Source: Cohnella silvisoli (GTDB taxonomy: Bacteria; Bacillota; Bacilli; Paenibacillales; Paenibacillaceae). From it: 64,000 bases of DNA. Numbering within the stretch: the stretch's first letter is position 1; each line of letters starts with the position of its first letter. The notes under the pieces were generated by a model. It worked only from the letters and a program-made list of their open reading frames with translations, ran no database searches and had not been told where the DNA came from. Where the stretch lies: the NCBI RefSeq assembly GCF_021190915.1, contig NZ_JAIOAP010000002.1, forward strand, positions 310,001-374,000, read 5' to 3'. Shown in pieces: positions 25,633 to 34,504 of this stretch. Made by a program: the position numbers and the translations under genes.

Positions 25633-26436
25633 TTAAATCGTTCTTCGGTAAAAAAATGTATCCGCCGTTTCCAATCCGTATTGCGCCGGGGAAAATATTT
25701 GCTCCGTGCTGCCGACGAACAGAAGACCCCCGGGCTTGAGCGCACGGGCGAATTTGCCGTACAGCACATGCTTTGCTTCCTCGGTGAAATAGATCATGAC
25801 ATTACGGCAAACGATTAGATCGTATTTATCTCCGAAATTATCCAGGAGCAAATTCTGCTTCTGATATTTGACAGCCTTCTTCAAACGCTCGGATATTTTG
25901 AAAGCACCCTCCGCGCTGGTGAAATACTTGGATTTATACTCTGCCGGCACATCGCGCAAAGAACGCTCCAAGTAAACGCCTTCCTTCGCTTTCGCGAGAA
26001 CGCCTTCGTCGATATCCGTTGCAATCAAAGCGGTCCGGTCCAATACGTCCAGCGAATCCAATATCATTCCAAGCGTGTAGGGTTCTTCCCCCGTAGAGCA
26101 TGCAGCGCTCCAAATGTTAAGCCGGGGCGATTCTTTGATCATTTGAGGCAGAAATTTATCCTTCAGCACTTGCCAGCGGTTCGGGTTGCGCCAAAACTCC
26201 GAGACGTTGATCGTCATACGATCTAAAAATTCGTTACGTAACCTAGCTTCGCTTGTTATGGCATTGAAATACTCGGCAAATGTGGCATAGCCGTATTTCG
26301 AGCGCAACGTGGTCAAACGACGCCGCATTTGATTTTCCTTGTACTGCGACAAGTCAATGGACGTCGCGCGTTTAATATTAACGATAAACCGAGCAAAATC
26401 TTCATCCTCGGAACCATTCAAGTTGGCATTGATCAT
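25633..26436 (-). CDS. cheR: CheR-type protein-glutamate methyltransferase
   Basis: About 267 residues. Methylates glutamates of chemoreceptors using S-adenosylmethionine. The N-terminal helical domain ([17 protein letters not shown]) precedes the catalytic domain, with [26 protein letters not shown] (SAM site) and [12 protein letters not shown]. The ATG at 26436 overlaps the ndk stop as ATGA; AGGTG lies 5-6 bases upstream. Placement after ndk matches B. subtilis, where cheR lies between ndk and aroF. Confidence 0.95.
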   Translation of the reverse strand: MINANLNGSEDEDFARFIVNIKRATSIDLSQYKENQMRRRLTTLRSKYGYATFAEYFNAITSEARLRNEFLDRMTINVSEFWRNPNRWQVLKDKFLPQMIKESPRLNIWSAACSTGEEPYTLGMILDSLDVLDRTALIATDIDEGVLAKAKEGVYLERSLRDVPAEYKSKYFTSAEGAFKISERLKKAVKYQKQNLLLDNFGDKYDLIVCRNVMIYFTEEAKHVLYGKFARALKPGGLLFVGSTEQIFSPAQYGLETADTFFYRRTI

Positions 26437-26876
26437 ATCCACACCTGTATCGCCTTGTCATAAGAGACCAGTTCCTCTTCGGAAAAGAAGATGCCGATCT
26501 CGCGCTCGGCGTTGTCGTGGGAATCCGAGCCGTGAATCAAATTGTAGTTCGTATGTATGGCAAAGTCGCTTCGGATCGTTCCAGGTGCCGCCTCTAGAGC
26601 ATTGGTTTTGCCGATTAGGGCACGGGACAATCCAACCGCTTGATCGCCTTCCCAAACCATTGCGAACACGGGGCCTGCGGTAATGAAATTCAAAAGCATC
26701 TCGTAGAAATCTTTGCCTTTGTGTTCGGCATAATGGCGCTCTGCCCGCTCCATGGAAACGTTCATTAGCTTAGCTCCGATTAGCTTAAGCCCTTTGCGCT
26801 CAAATCGGCTGACGATTTCTCCGATCAAACCGCGTTGCACGCCGTCAGGTTTAATCATTAAGTACGTTCTTTCCAT
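26433..26876 (-). CDS. ndk: Nucleoside diphosphate kinase
   Basis: About 147 residues, balancing NTP pools by phosphate transfer. [18 protein letters not shown] forms the N-terminus and GATRPxx-like [23 protein letters not shown] residues are present as [16 protein letters not shown]. The phospho-accepting histidine is in [16 protein letters not shown] near residue 115. It is coupled to cheR by a 4-base overlap. Confidence 0.97.
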   Translation of the reverse strand: MERTYLMIKPDGVQRGLIGEIVSRFERKGLKLIGAKLMNVSMERAERHYAEHKGKDFYEMLLNFITAGPVFAMVWEGDQAVGLSRALIGKTNALEAAPGTIRSDFAIHTNYNLIHGSDSHDNAEREIGIFFSEEELVSYDKAIQVWI

Positions 26877-26936
26877 AATACCGCTCCTTCCAAGTAAAAC
26901 CGATAGTACCCATCATTTTACCATAAAAATGGTGTT

Positions 26937-27911
26937 TTAATAACTTCGTTTCGCTATAAATCGAGCAATATCGGCTAAATTCCGTTTAGCGGGGATATTG
27001 GGTAACCGATCCAGAGCTTTCAAAGCCTTCGCTATGTATCTGTCCGCCAACTCCTCGGCGATCTTAATGCCTCGACTGGAGCGCACAAGCTTCACCGCAG
27101 CCGCAGAATTAACGGGTCCCTCGTTATCGCGTATGAGACCGATCTCCTTAAGAAGTTGTTCGCGCAGGCCTTCTTCCTGAAGAGCATAAAGTACAGGCAA
27201 AGTAATGTTCCCTTGCCTCAGATCGTTGCCCGGCGGCTTGCCGATCGCTTTCTCCGTTCCGCATAAGTCTAGCAGATCATCGCCAATCTGAAACGCCATC
27301 CCCACGTTATAACCGAACCTGTAGAGTGCATGGGTTATTCTAGCAGGCGCATCCGTCGCCATCGCTCCAAGCTGACAACTGATCGCGATGAGTAAAGCCG
27401 TCTTCCGCCTGATCCTTCGCAAGTAATTGCGCACGCTCTGTTCAACGTTAAAGAAATCGCGAATCTGCTCCATTTCACCGATACACATTTGAACGATTGA
27501 ACCGGACAAAATTTGATGAATACGAGGTTTGTCCAGCTCCGTTATGACCGTCAATGCTTTAGCGTAAATATAATCGCCTGTAAACATGGCAATCCGGTTG
27601 TCCCACTTCGACTTCACGGTTAACTGTCCGCGCCTTGTGTCGGCATCGTCGATCACGTCGTCATGCACCAAAGTTGCCATATGAATTAATTCGAGAGGAA
27701 CGGCCACTCGTTTAAGCGTATCCATCGAATAGGTTCCGAACTTGCCGGATAAAAGCACAAATACAGGCCTGATCCGCTTGCCTCCCGCCTTCAGCAAATG
27801 CAAGGACGTTTCGCTGAGAATCGGCAAGTCTGAGGTTACGGTTTGGGCCATTTGGTCTTCGATAGCTTGTAGATCCGATTTCATTGCGGCATAAAGCTGC
27901 ATTAATTTCAT
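26937..27911 (-). CDS. hepT: Heptaprenyl diphosphate synthase component II
   Basis: About 324 residues, trans-polyprenyl synthase that makes the menaquinone side chain together with HepS. The first aspartate-rich motif is LVHDDVIDDADTRRG (near residue 82) and the second FQIGDDLLDLCGT (near 210). GGKRIRP near residue 44 binds the diphosphate of IPP. Its partner hepS lies at 31021-31899, with four menaquinone genes between. Confidence 0.94.
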   Translation of the reverse strand: MKLMQLYAAMKSDLQAIEDQMAQTVTSDLPILSETSLHLLKAGGKRIRPVFVLLSGKFGTYSMDTLKRVAVPLELIHMATLVHDDVIDDADTRRGQLTVKSKWDNRIAMFTGDYIYAKALTVITELDKPRIHQILSGSIVQMCIGEMEQIRDFFNVEQSVRNYLRRIRRKTALLIAISCQLGAMATDAPARITHALYRFGYNVGMAFQIGDDLLDLCGTEKAIGKPPGNDLRQGNITLPVLYALQEEGLREQLLKEIGLIRDNEGPVNSAAAVKLVRSSRGIKIAEELADRYIAKALKALDRLPNIPAKRNLADIARFIAKRSY

Positions 27912-27934
27912 AAATTCACCTGCGGTTGGGTAGG

Positions 27935-28792
27935 TTATCGGGAAACGCGTAAGCTTGGCAATTCCGAGAGTTGCACCTCGTCGGACATTAGACCTAACTC
28001 GCGAGCGTACTGAAAGTATAGCTGTAATCCGGCCTTTTGCTCCGCACCGAAATCATGACACAAATGTTGAAAATAATTATGCCAATAAGGAGATGTGCCG
28101 CCAATTTGGTGCAAGGCTTTGGAAACGATGGGCTCGAGGTCGTCCGTAGATTTTCTCTTGCTCTCCAGCAATCCATTGTAAATACTTTGGAGCGCTTCGG
28201 GATAGCGATGAGCGGTTTCCCTATGGACTGCCCATAACGCGTAAGTCATCCATTGGCCCGTCCATAAGTTCCATACTTCTCCCAAATCCAAAACACGATA
28301 CCCATGCTTCAACCAAGAAGCGCGAATCGCATGATCTCCGATAAGCAAAGCCGCATCCGCATTTTCAAGCATACTTTCCAGAGAAGGCTCGGCATCCTCA
28401 TACGTCGGTTTGCCTCCGTAGAACTTCTCCATAATGATTTTCAGTAAATTCACGGACGTTGCCGACGTTGTCGTTAGAGCGATTTTGCCATGGATGACTT
28501 TCTCCAAAGGAGATTTCAAAAACAATAATATCGATTGAACGCGGCCAAAAGAGCTGACCGATAAGTTGGGAAGCAAATAATAAGATGCCGAAGATATGCC
28601 ATAAGCATATGAAGAAATCGCAGCTATATCAATCTCGCCTGCTCTAAGCTTACGATTGAGAGTCGCGGGCATATCCGAATGAAGCTCCGTTTGAAAGGGA
28701 AGTTCCGCAGGATCGAAATGATGAAATACGGGCCATGCATTCGTGTATGAAATACGACCGAGTTTGATCGGCCGCGGGAGGCCATTACCCAT
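27935..28792 (-). CDS. mqnA: Chorismate dehydratase (futalosine pathway)
   Basis: About 285 residues. The N-terminus (KLGRISYTNAWPVF) and MPATLNRKLRAGEIDIAAIS match MqnA, a periplasmic-binding-protein-like enzyme that dehydrates chorismate to 3-enolpyruvylbenzoate, the first step of futalosine menaquinone synthesis. ALLIGDHAIRA and WNLWTGQWMTYALW are also typical. It overlaps ubiX by 8 bases; GGGG lies 7 bases before the ATG. It links the aro genes to the quinone genes in this window. Confidence 0.9.
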   Translation of the reverse strand: MGNGLPRPIKLGRISYTNAWPVFHHFDPAELPFQTELHSDMPATLNRKLRAGEIDIAAISSYAYGISSASYYLLPNLSVSSFGRVQSILLFLKSPLEKVIHGKIALTTTSATSVNLLKIIMEKFYGGKPTYEDAEPSLESMLENADAALLIGDHAIRASWLKHGYRVLDLGEVWNLWTGQWMTYALWAVHRETAHRYPEALQSIYNGLLESKRKSTDDLEPIVSKALHQIGGTSPYWHNYFQHLCHDFGAEQKAGLQLYFQYARELGLMSDEVQLSELPSLRVSR

Positions 28793-29426
28793 TGGATTGT
28801 CCCCATCTTTTATATAGATTGTGTTCGATACCCATGCTGTCCATGACTTTGCCGACTAAGAAGGAAACGATATCCTCGATCGACTGGGGTCCATTATAAA
28901 AAGCGGGCATCGCCGGAATCATCCGAACGCCCAAGCGAGCCAGCTTTAGCATATTTTCCAGATGGATCGCATGAAGCGGCGTCTCTCTAGGAACCAGCAG
29001 CAAAGGCCGCCCTTCCTTAAGCATGACATCCGCCGCGCGAGTCAGTAAATTCGTTGATGCCCCATTGGCAATAGCCGATAGCGAACCCATGGAGCAGGGA
29101 ATAATAACCATGCCGGCGCATCGGAAGGAGCCGCTGGCGATGCTTGCCCCGATATCGTTAAGAGGATGATAAGTCATCCGATTCTCCGATAACGCGGAAT
29201 CAAATGCCGTGTTTAGACATTCAACACGACGAGCGGCATCCCAACCTAATTCTTCTTTAAGCACCCGCCAGCCTGCGTCCGTGATAACTAGATGCAGATG
29301 AAAGCCGGCAGCGAGCAGTTGCCGGCATAATGTGATTCCGTATATGGCGCCGCTCGCCCCCGTGATACCGACAACCCATCTAGCAGGTTCCGCCGACTTC
29401 GGCGCCTGTTCCGTTACCCTCGCCAC
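28785..29426 (-). CDS. ubiX: UbiX family flavin prenyltransferase
   Basis: About 213 residues. The FMN-binding GITGASGAIYGITLC lies at residues 20-34, SGSFRCAGMVIIPCSMGSL near residue 97, and VPRETPLHAIHLENML near 143. UbiX makes prenylated FMN, the cofactor of UbiD-type decarboxylases. Here it probably supports the decarboxylation step of the futalosine route, but no ubiD-like gene lies in this window. It overlaps the ubiA-like gene by 13 bases. Confidence 0.92.
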   Translation of the reverse strand: MARVTEQAPKSAEPARWVVGITGASGAIYGITLCRQLLAAGFHLHLVITDAGWRVLKEELGWDAARRVECLNTAFDSALSENRMTYHPLNDIGASIASGSFRCAGMVIIPCSMGSLSAIANGASTNLLTRAADVMLKEGRPLLLVPRETPLHAIHLENMLKLARLGVRMIPAMPAFYNGPQSIEDIVSFLVGKVMDSMGIEHNLYKRWGQSNG

Positions 29427-30295
29427 GTCTTCATCACCACCAGGTCAATGAACGTGAAAATGAATATGACTGCGCTTAACACGCCGTTCATCGTGAAAAA
29501 AGCCGCATTCAGCTTGCTTAGATCATTGGGTTTAACCAATCGATGCTCGTACAGCAACAAGGCAGCGGCAACGATCATTCCGGCAAAATACCACCAGCTG
29601 AGATCCGTCATGATGAGCAATAACGCAAAGCCCGCAGCCGTTAATGCGTGAAACATCCGAGCAATTCCGAGTGCACGCGCGATCCCGAACTTTGCAGGAA
29701 TGGAATGAAGACCTTCCTTACGGTCGAAATCGACGTCCTGGCAAGCATAAATAACGTCAAAGCCTGCTGTCCATAAAGCTACTGTAACGTAAAGAATGAC
29801 GGATGTCCACGTCACGCTCCCCGTTACCGCAACCCATCCCCCTAGAGGGGCTAAACCAAGCGTCATGCCAAGAATAATATGACATGCCCAAGTAAATCGT
29901 TTGGTATAAGAATAGAAAACAAGGAAAAATACTGCCAGAGGCAGCAACTTCACGGATAAGCTGTTTAACTGAGAGGCTGCCCAGAATAACAAGATTAAAG
30001 AAACGACAATAAAGATGAGTACGTCTTTGGATTTCAGCAGTCCTGCAGGAATCGCTCTCATGGCCGTTCTTGGGTTGCGGGCATCGATCGCTTTATCGAT
30101 AACCCGATTTAACCCCATCGCGGCTGTGCGCGCCCCAACCATTGCGAGCAGAATCCATCCGCATTCGCTCCAGTCCGGCAGCCGTTTCTCCACCGTCACC
30201 GCGCCTAGAATGGCGCCGACGAAAGCAAACGGAAGAGCGAACAGCGTATGTTCGAACTTGATCATTTCTAGAAAAACGCGAAGCTTGGAAATCAT
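29414..30295 (-). CDS. UbiA family prenyltransferase of menaquinone synthesis (MqnP-like)
   Basis: About 293 residues, eight or nine membrane helices. The two aspartate motifs of the superfamily are NRVIDKAIDARNP (near residue 61) and YACQDVDFDRKEGLHS (near 183). It attaches the polyprenyl chain to an aromatic acid. Between mqnA/ubiX and menG the likely acceptor is the futalosine-pathway naphthoate, so MqnP is the best guess over 4-hydroxybenzoate. It overlaps menG by 4 bases. Confidence 0.88.
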   Translation of the reverse strand: MISKLRVFLEMIKFEHTLFALPFAFVGAILGAVTVEKRLPDWSECGWILLAMVGARTAAMGLNRVIDKAIDARNPRTAMRAIPAGLLKSKDVLIFIVVSLILLFWAASQLNSLSVKLLPLAVFFLVFYSYTKRFTWACHIILGMTLGLAPLGGWVAVTGSVTWTSVILYVTVALWTAGFDVIYACQDVDFDRKEGLHSIPAKFGIARALGIARMFHALTAAGFALLLIMTDLSWWYFAGMIVAAALLLYEHRLVKPNDLSKLNAAFFTMNGVLSAVIFIFTFIDLVVMKTWRG

Positions 30296-31014
30296 AGGAC
30301 GTCATTCCCCTTCGTTCCGATGTGCAGAGCCGCTACGCCGCCCGTAAGCGGATAGGCTTTCACGTTGCGCATTCCGACGTCGCGGAACAGCTCGGCAAGC
30401 GCCTGCAAGTCAGGAAACGATTCCAATGATTCCGGCAGCCAGCGATATTGTTCAAATCTCTTGACGAACCATTTGCCCATCAAGGGCAGCAGCTTCTCGA
30501 AATAGAAATAATAAATGCCTTTGAAGGGCTGCCAATCCGGCTTCGATAGTTCCAGGCAAACGATTTTCCCGCCCGGTTTAACGACCCTTTTCATTTCCTT
30601 AAGCGTCTTGATGATATCCGGTACGTTACGAAGCCCGAACCCAATCGTGACGAAGTCAAAAGAGTTATCGGGAAACGGAAGCTCCATCGCATTGCCATGG
30701 ACGATCGTAATCTGATCGCCGAGGCCGAGCTTATCGATCTTGGCTTGACCGATGTCCAGCATATTGCGGCTGAAATCAAGGCCGACCGTGCGACCGTTGC
30801 CGCTTGCCTTGGCGAGCGCGATCGTCCAATCGCACGTTCCGCAGCAGAGATCGAGCGAGGACTGGCCAGGCTTGACTTCCATCTTGCGCATCGTGAAACG
30901 TCGCCAAGCTTTGTGGCGCCTGAAGCTGAGAATGTCATTCATCATGTCGTATTTAGGCGCGATGCTTTCGAACACCGCATGAACGTGCGTTTGTTTAGAA
31001 TCCGTGTCCATCAT
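30292..31014 (-). CDS. menG: Demethylmenaquinone methyltransferase
   Basis: About 240 residues, class I SAM methyltransferase of the UbiE/MenG family and last enzyme of menaquinone synthesis. The SAM loop is SLDLCCGTCDWTIALA near residue 53. DFVTIGFGLRNVPDI near 121 and KPGGKIVCLELSKP near 147 are family signatures. It starts 6 bases after hepS ends and overlaps the ubiA-like gene. Confidence 0.95.
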   Translation of the reverse strand: MMDTDSKQTHVHAVFESIAPKYDMMNDILSFRRHKAWRRFTMRKMEVKPGQSSLDLCCGTCDWTIALAKASGNGRTVGLDFSRNMLDIGQAKIDKLGLGDQITIVHGNAMELPFPDNSFDFVTIGFGLRNVPDIIKTLKEMKRVVKPGGKIVCLELSKPDWQPFKGIYYFYFEKLLPLMGKWFVKRFEQYRWLPESLESFPDLQALAELFRDVGMRNVKAYPLTGGVAALHIGTKGNDVL

Positions 31015-31020
31015 GATAGC

Positions 31021-31899
31021 TTATCCCAGCTCCTTCAAAGCAGTTACCCGTTGCGGACCCGTTGCTTGAAGAAACGGTTCGATCAATGGCTGTAATTCGC
31101 GCAATAACTTGTCCGATTGAAGCCGTTGGAGCAGCGTTTGGAGTTGTCCCGTGGATTGGCGAAGCAAAGCTCCAAGCTTATCCGCAACCTCGTATTTGTG
31201 CAGTAGCGATTTAATGAGGCTCAGGTCTTCTCCCCGATTTCCTAGAGCCTGACGGTCTTCTTCCGTACCTTCCTGAAGGACGTGCCACACGCCCCAGCTG
31301 CCCTCTAGCGCCGAGAGCTTCTCGACTCTCCGCAGTTCCTGGAGCAGCATCTCGCAACGGCTAAACCGTTCAACAAGCTCAGGCCAAAGACGTTCGTACA
31401 GTCCGCTCATAAAACCGGTAAACGAAAGGAACAAGCCTGATTTAAGCGCCACGCCGTAATGAAGATACTCCTCCGCGTTCAGCTTCATTTGCTTCATCTT
31501 GGCATAGAAATTCATTTTAATCCGGTTAATATCGCACACCGCTTCGCTGATATGGCGAATGGACTCAATTTGTCCGGCCTGCGATAATAAGTGATAAAAT
31601 CGGCTGCTGAAGTAGTCTCCCGCGAGCACTTTCAATTGCTGCGCCCGCATGCCCAACATTCCGCCCTTCGCGGTATTTGGTTCGTTATCGACCATATCGT
31701 GCGTGTCGAGTCCCATCTGTACGAGGGATGTAACGAGCGACAGCAGTTCCTTCTGCGATGCCGCGGCAGGCTGGTGGCTTAATACGGCGTATAACAAAGA
31801 AATCCTGCCATCCGGAAATTCTGGCAACTCCGTATGCAGGCTAATCATTTCATGATTCATATACTTATTGGCCATCTGGTTAATACGCATTCTAGTCAT
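31021..31899 (-). CDS. hepS: Heptaprenyl diphosphate synthase component I
   Basis: About 292 residues, the non-catalytic partner of HepT. It lacks aspartate-rich motifs and is largely helical. SLVQMGLDTHDMVDN near residue 71 and QLKVLAGDYFSSRFYHLL near 97 are typical of HepS. The ATG at 31899 is chosen because GGAGG lies 7 bases upstream. Its place between mtrB and menG matches the B. subtilis mtrB-hepS-menG-hepT order. Confidence 0.9.
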   Translation of the reverse strand: MTRMRINQMANKYMNHEMISLHTELPEFPDGRISLLYAVLSHQPAAASQKELLSLVTSLVQMGLDTHDMVDNEPNTAKGGMLGMRAQQLKVLAGDYFSSRFYHLLSQAGQIESIRHISEAVCDINRIKMNFYAKMKQMKLNAEEYLHYGVALKSGLFLSFTGFMSGLYERLWPELVERFSRCEMLLQELRRVEKLSALEGSWGVWHVLQEGTEEDRQALGNRGEDLSLIKSLLHKYEVADKLGALLRQSTGQLQTLLQRLQSDKLLRELQPLIEPFLQATGPQRVTALKELG

Positions 31900-32006
31900 T
31901 TCTTCGCCTCCGAACATGCTGCCAGGCACCTTTAACTTTCTCGGGTTTCATTTCGTTTATTATAGCATATCCGAGGTGGGCTAGCATAAGCCGCGGACTT
32001 TGTTCA

Positions 32007-32540
32007 TCAATTCGCAAAATTTGCGAGCCATCTACGACCCGAAGGGGATACAGATAGCCTAATTTTGGAATTCGAGTTGACATCCACCATTAAATCCGAT
32101 AGCCGCAATTCGGTCAATTCCTTGTCCGTCCATTCGTTCTTGCGGGTTTCCGCCGCCATCAACAACGTGCGTTGTTCTCCCTTATCCTTAAATACCCGAA
32201 TAAGCAACTGCCTGACATTATGCATTTCCGCATACGAGAAAATAATGAGCTGCCCCATATCCTCCCACACTTCATCCGGCACCGTGCCCAGCAAGTCGAT
32301 TGTCAGAATCGCATGATCCCATCCGACCTTCGTCAACTGGTCTTGCAGAGGAAGCTTAGAGAGCGCATCCACCAAATTATCATCCGTCAGCCATTTTACT
32401 TTAGCAGGCTGAAATACGGCAACCGCTTGACGGCGTTGCTGCAGCCCATGCTCCATAGCAGGCAATTGACTGAGCAAGAGTAAGACCATTATTCCGACTG
32501 CCAGCAATACGCTCCAATGTCTCCACTGGACAATGGGCAT
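32007..32540 (-). CDS. Hypothetical membrane-anchored protein
   Basis: About 177 residues. One N-terminal membrane helix (WSVLLAVGIMVLLLLSQLPA, residues 9-28) is followed by a soluble outside domain with VKWLTDDNLVDALSK and VGWDHAILTIDLLG. I do not recognise the family. It sits between mtrB and hepS on the same strand and may belong to that transcription unit. Confidence 0.7.
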   Translation of the reverse strand: MPIVQWRHWSVLLAVGIMVLLLLSQLPAMEHGLQQRRQAVAVFQPAKVKWLTDDNLVDALSKLPLQDQLTKVGWDHAILTIDLLGTVPDEVWEDMGQLIIFSYAEMHNVRQLLIRVFKDKGEQRTLLMAAETRKNEWTDKELTELRLSDLMVDVNSNSKIRLSVSPSGRRWLANFAN

Positions 32541-32630
32541 GGCGATTCCCCCTTCCTGAGAGACCCCTCCTTACCCATTGTACAAATAAAAAGGGCAGGC
32601 TATGCCTGCACTTCTTAAGGTAAATTCTGC

Positions 32631-32861
32631 TTACGCATCCGTTTCCAAGTTTCCGTGTTTCGTCAGCACGGTCGCTTTGCCCCTGATTTTCATCGCGGAC
32701 GTATGATCGGTGAACTGGACGATTAATACTTCGCCCTTATCGAGCTTCTCCGTATGGTGAAACTTCGTATCCTGCCCCCGAGTCAATCCGATGACTTGCA
32801 CGCCGTTGTCCTTGGCTTTGATTACGATATATTCTTGTTGTCCCGCATCTACCATAGTCAT
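32631..32861 (-). CDS. mtrB: Tryptophan RNA-binding attenuation protein TRAP
   Basis: About 76 residues (B. subtilis TRAP has 75). The core [20 protein letters not shown] and [11 protein letters not shown] closely follow TRAP. RNA-contacting lysine and arginine are kept in TEKLDKGEV and MKIRG, and the tryptophan-pocket residues lie around the GLTRGQDT loop and HTSA. As an 11-subunit ring it binds (G/U)AG repeats in trp mRNA when loaded with tryptophan. The matching target lies at 21364-21396. The ATG at 32861 has AAGGAGG 4-5 bases upstream; ATG 32855 is an alternative. Confidence 0.96.
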   Translation of the reverse strand: MTMVDAGQQEYIVIKAKDNGVQVIGLTRGQDTKFHHTEKLDKGEVLIVQFTDHTSAMKIRGKATVLTKHGNLETDA

Positions 32862-32968
32862 AGAACCTCCTTCTTTGAATTCCATGATGAAGGAAAAGGT
32901 AGAGTGCTGTCAAACAAAAACTGCTTCCCCGCTTAAAGAATGCGAGAAAGCAGTCTACTGTTATGTAA

Positions 32969-33045
32969 TGGTCGGAACGGAGAGATTCGAACTCTCGACC
33001 TCACCCACCCCAAGGGTGCGCGCTACCGGGCTGCGCCACGTCCCG
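32969..33045 (-). tRNA. tRNA-Pro, anticodon GGG
   Basis: Cloverleaf of 77 bases on the minus strand. The 7-bp acceptor stem CGGGACG pairs with CGTTCCG (one G-U). The D-arm is GCGCAGCCCGGTAGCGC. The anticodon stem CACCC/GGGTG encloses loop TTGGGGT with GGG at positions 34-36. The T-arm is GAGAG-TTCGAAT-CTCTC. Discriminator A and a genome-encoded CCA follow. Confidence 0.95.
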
Positions 33046-33128
33046 AATAATTTACGAGAGTGATTATAGCACAGCCTAATCTAGCGTTGCAACCCACTTT
33101 GCAAGATTGACCATGCAAAGCCCATTAC

Positions 33129-33401
33129 TTATTTAATGCCTTCTTTAAGCGCTTTACCCGGCTTGAATGCGGGGATTTTCCCGGCCGGAATTTCGATTTC
33201 CACACCGGTTTGCGGGTTACGTCCTTTACGGGCGGAACGTTCGCGCACCTCAAAGTTACCAAACCCAACGAGTTGTACTTTGTCTCCGCCTTGCAAAGCT
33301 TCGGAGATAACGTCGAAGACGGCGTCAACCGCTTGCGTTGCGTCTTTCTTGGACAAGTCGGCCAGTTCGGCCACTTTGGCGATCAATTCGGTTTTGTTCA
33401 T
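33129..33401 (-). CDS. hbs: DNA-binding protein HU
   Basis: About 90 residues, the histone-like dimer that bends and compacts [23 protein letters not shown] opens the protein; [20 protein letters not shown] and the DNA arm around [18 protein letters not shown] are canonical. GGGAGGTG lies 8-9 bases before the ATG at 33401. A sigma-A promoter lies at 33461-33490. In B. subtilis hbs likewise precedes mtrB, with spoIVA upstream. Confidence 0.97.
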   Translation of the reverse strand: MNKTELIAKVAELADLSKKDATQAVDAVFDVISEALQGGDKVQLVGFGNFEVRERSARKGRNPQTGVEIEIPAGKIPAFKPGKALKEGIK

Positions 33402-33460
33402 AGCATTCACCTCCCACTACGATACGATGGCATGTTATCTGTTTATCCGTTTCAACAGAA

Positions 33461-33490
33461 ATTATACACCCCGACAGCGGGAAGTTTCAA
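33461..33490 (-). promoter_or_regulatory. Sigma-A type promoter of hbs
   Basis: TTGAAA (33485-33490) and consensus TATAAT (33461-33466) on the minus strand with an 18-base spacer. Transcription is expected from about 33454, about 50 bases before the hbs start. Confidence 0.75.
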
Positions 33491-33517
33491 GCGGGGCGCG
33501 AATTTCAACGTTTCGGG

Positions 33518-34504
33518 TCATGTTTTTCTGCGATTCAGGTGGATGAACGTGACCGCAAGCGCAAGAACCAATACGGAGCCTTTGATGATATCGGTTCTAT
33601 AATAATCCACATTCATCATCGTCAATCCATTGACGAGAACCCCCATGAGCACAGCCCCGAAAAAGGTCCCGATAATATTAGGGCGGCCGGCCGCGAATAC
33701 CGAATAGCCTACGAATACGGCCGCTACGGATTCCATGAGCATTGGCGCTCCAGCATCGATTTGACCCGATCCGATACGCGACGCGAACAGAATTCCGCCG
33801 ATCGATGCGAATATTCCCGAAGCAACGTAAGCCAATGTCCGAACTCGTTTTACTTTTAATCCGGATAGCCTTGCAGCCTCTTCGTTGCCGCCGGTCATAA
33901 TCATTTGCCGCCCCCATCTCGTATATTTAAAGAAAACGTGGGCGGCAATAACGGCGAGCAACATGAGAATGACCGGGAACGGAACGCCTAACAGCTTGCC
34001 TTGCCCTATCCACAAGAAGCCCTTGTCCATGACGCCTGGCGCGGTCGTTCCATCCGGCAAAGGCATATTGTTGTAAATCGAATACCCTTTGGTGTAGGTT
34101 TTGTGAATCCCGTTAACGATGTACATTACCGCCAAAGTCGCCAACAAGTCCGGTATTCGTATTTTCACGATCAATAAGGCATTTAATAGACCAACCACCG
34201 CTCCTACGGCAATAGGCACGATCAGAACAACGACTAACGGCATTTCGTACCAAACCATCAAGGTTGCCGTTAATACCGTGGATAACGATACGGTCGCGCC
34301 GACGGAAAGATCGAATCCATCTACCATTAAAGATATCGAGACTCCTATGGCAACGAAAGTCACAATGGAAATGGAACGAAGAATGTCGGTTAAGTTGCTA
34401 TAGGTGAAAAAATACTCGTTTCTCATCGAAAAAAACAAAATAACTAACCCTATGAAGATTAAAGCTCCATATTTGAACGTAAACGGCAGCAAATGGTTTT
34501 TCAA
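33518..34504 (-). CDS. Sugar ABC transporter permease (RbsC type)
   Basis: About 328 residues with eight to ten membrane helices and the BPD_transp_2 motif LMVDGFDLSVGATVSLSTV near residue 65, plus TRWGRQMIMTGGNEEAARLSG near 210. It forms the membrane channel for a pentose or related sugar. The start is TTG at 34504, overlapping the ATPase stop as TTGA, with GGGAGG 7-8 bases upstream. The upstream continuation in the same frame runs through the ATPase gene and is not used. Confidence 0.9.
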   Translation of the reverse strand: MKNHLLPFTFKYGALIFIGLVILFFSMRNEYFFTYSNLTDILRSISIVTFVAIGVSISLMVDGFDLSVGATVSLSTVLTATLMVWYEMPLVVVLIVPIAVGAVVGLLNALLIVKIRIPDLLATLAVMYIVNGIHKTYTKGYSIYNNMPLPDGTTAPGVMDKGFLWIGQGKLLGVPFPVILMLLAVIAAHVFFKYTRWGRQMIMTGGNEEAARLSGLKVKRVRTLAYVASGIFASIGGILFASRIGSGQIDAGAPMLMESVAAVFVGYSVFAAGRPNIIGTFFGAVLMGVLVNGLTMMNVDYYRTDIIKGSVLVLALAVTFIHLNRRKT

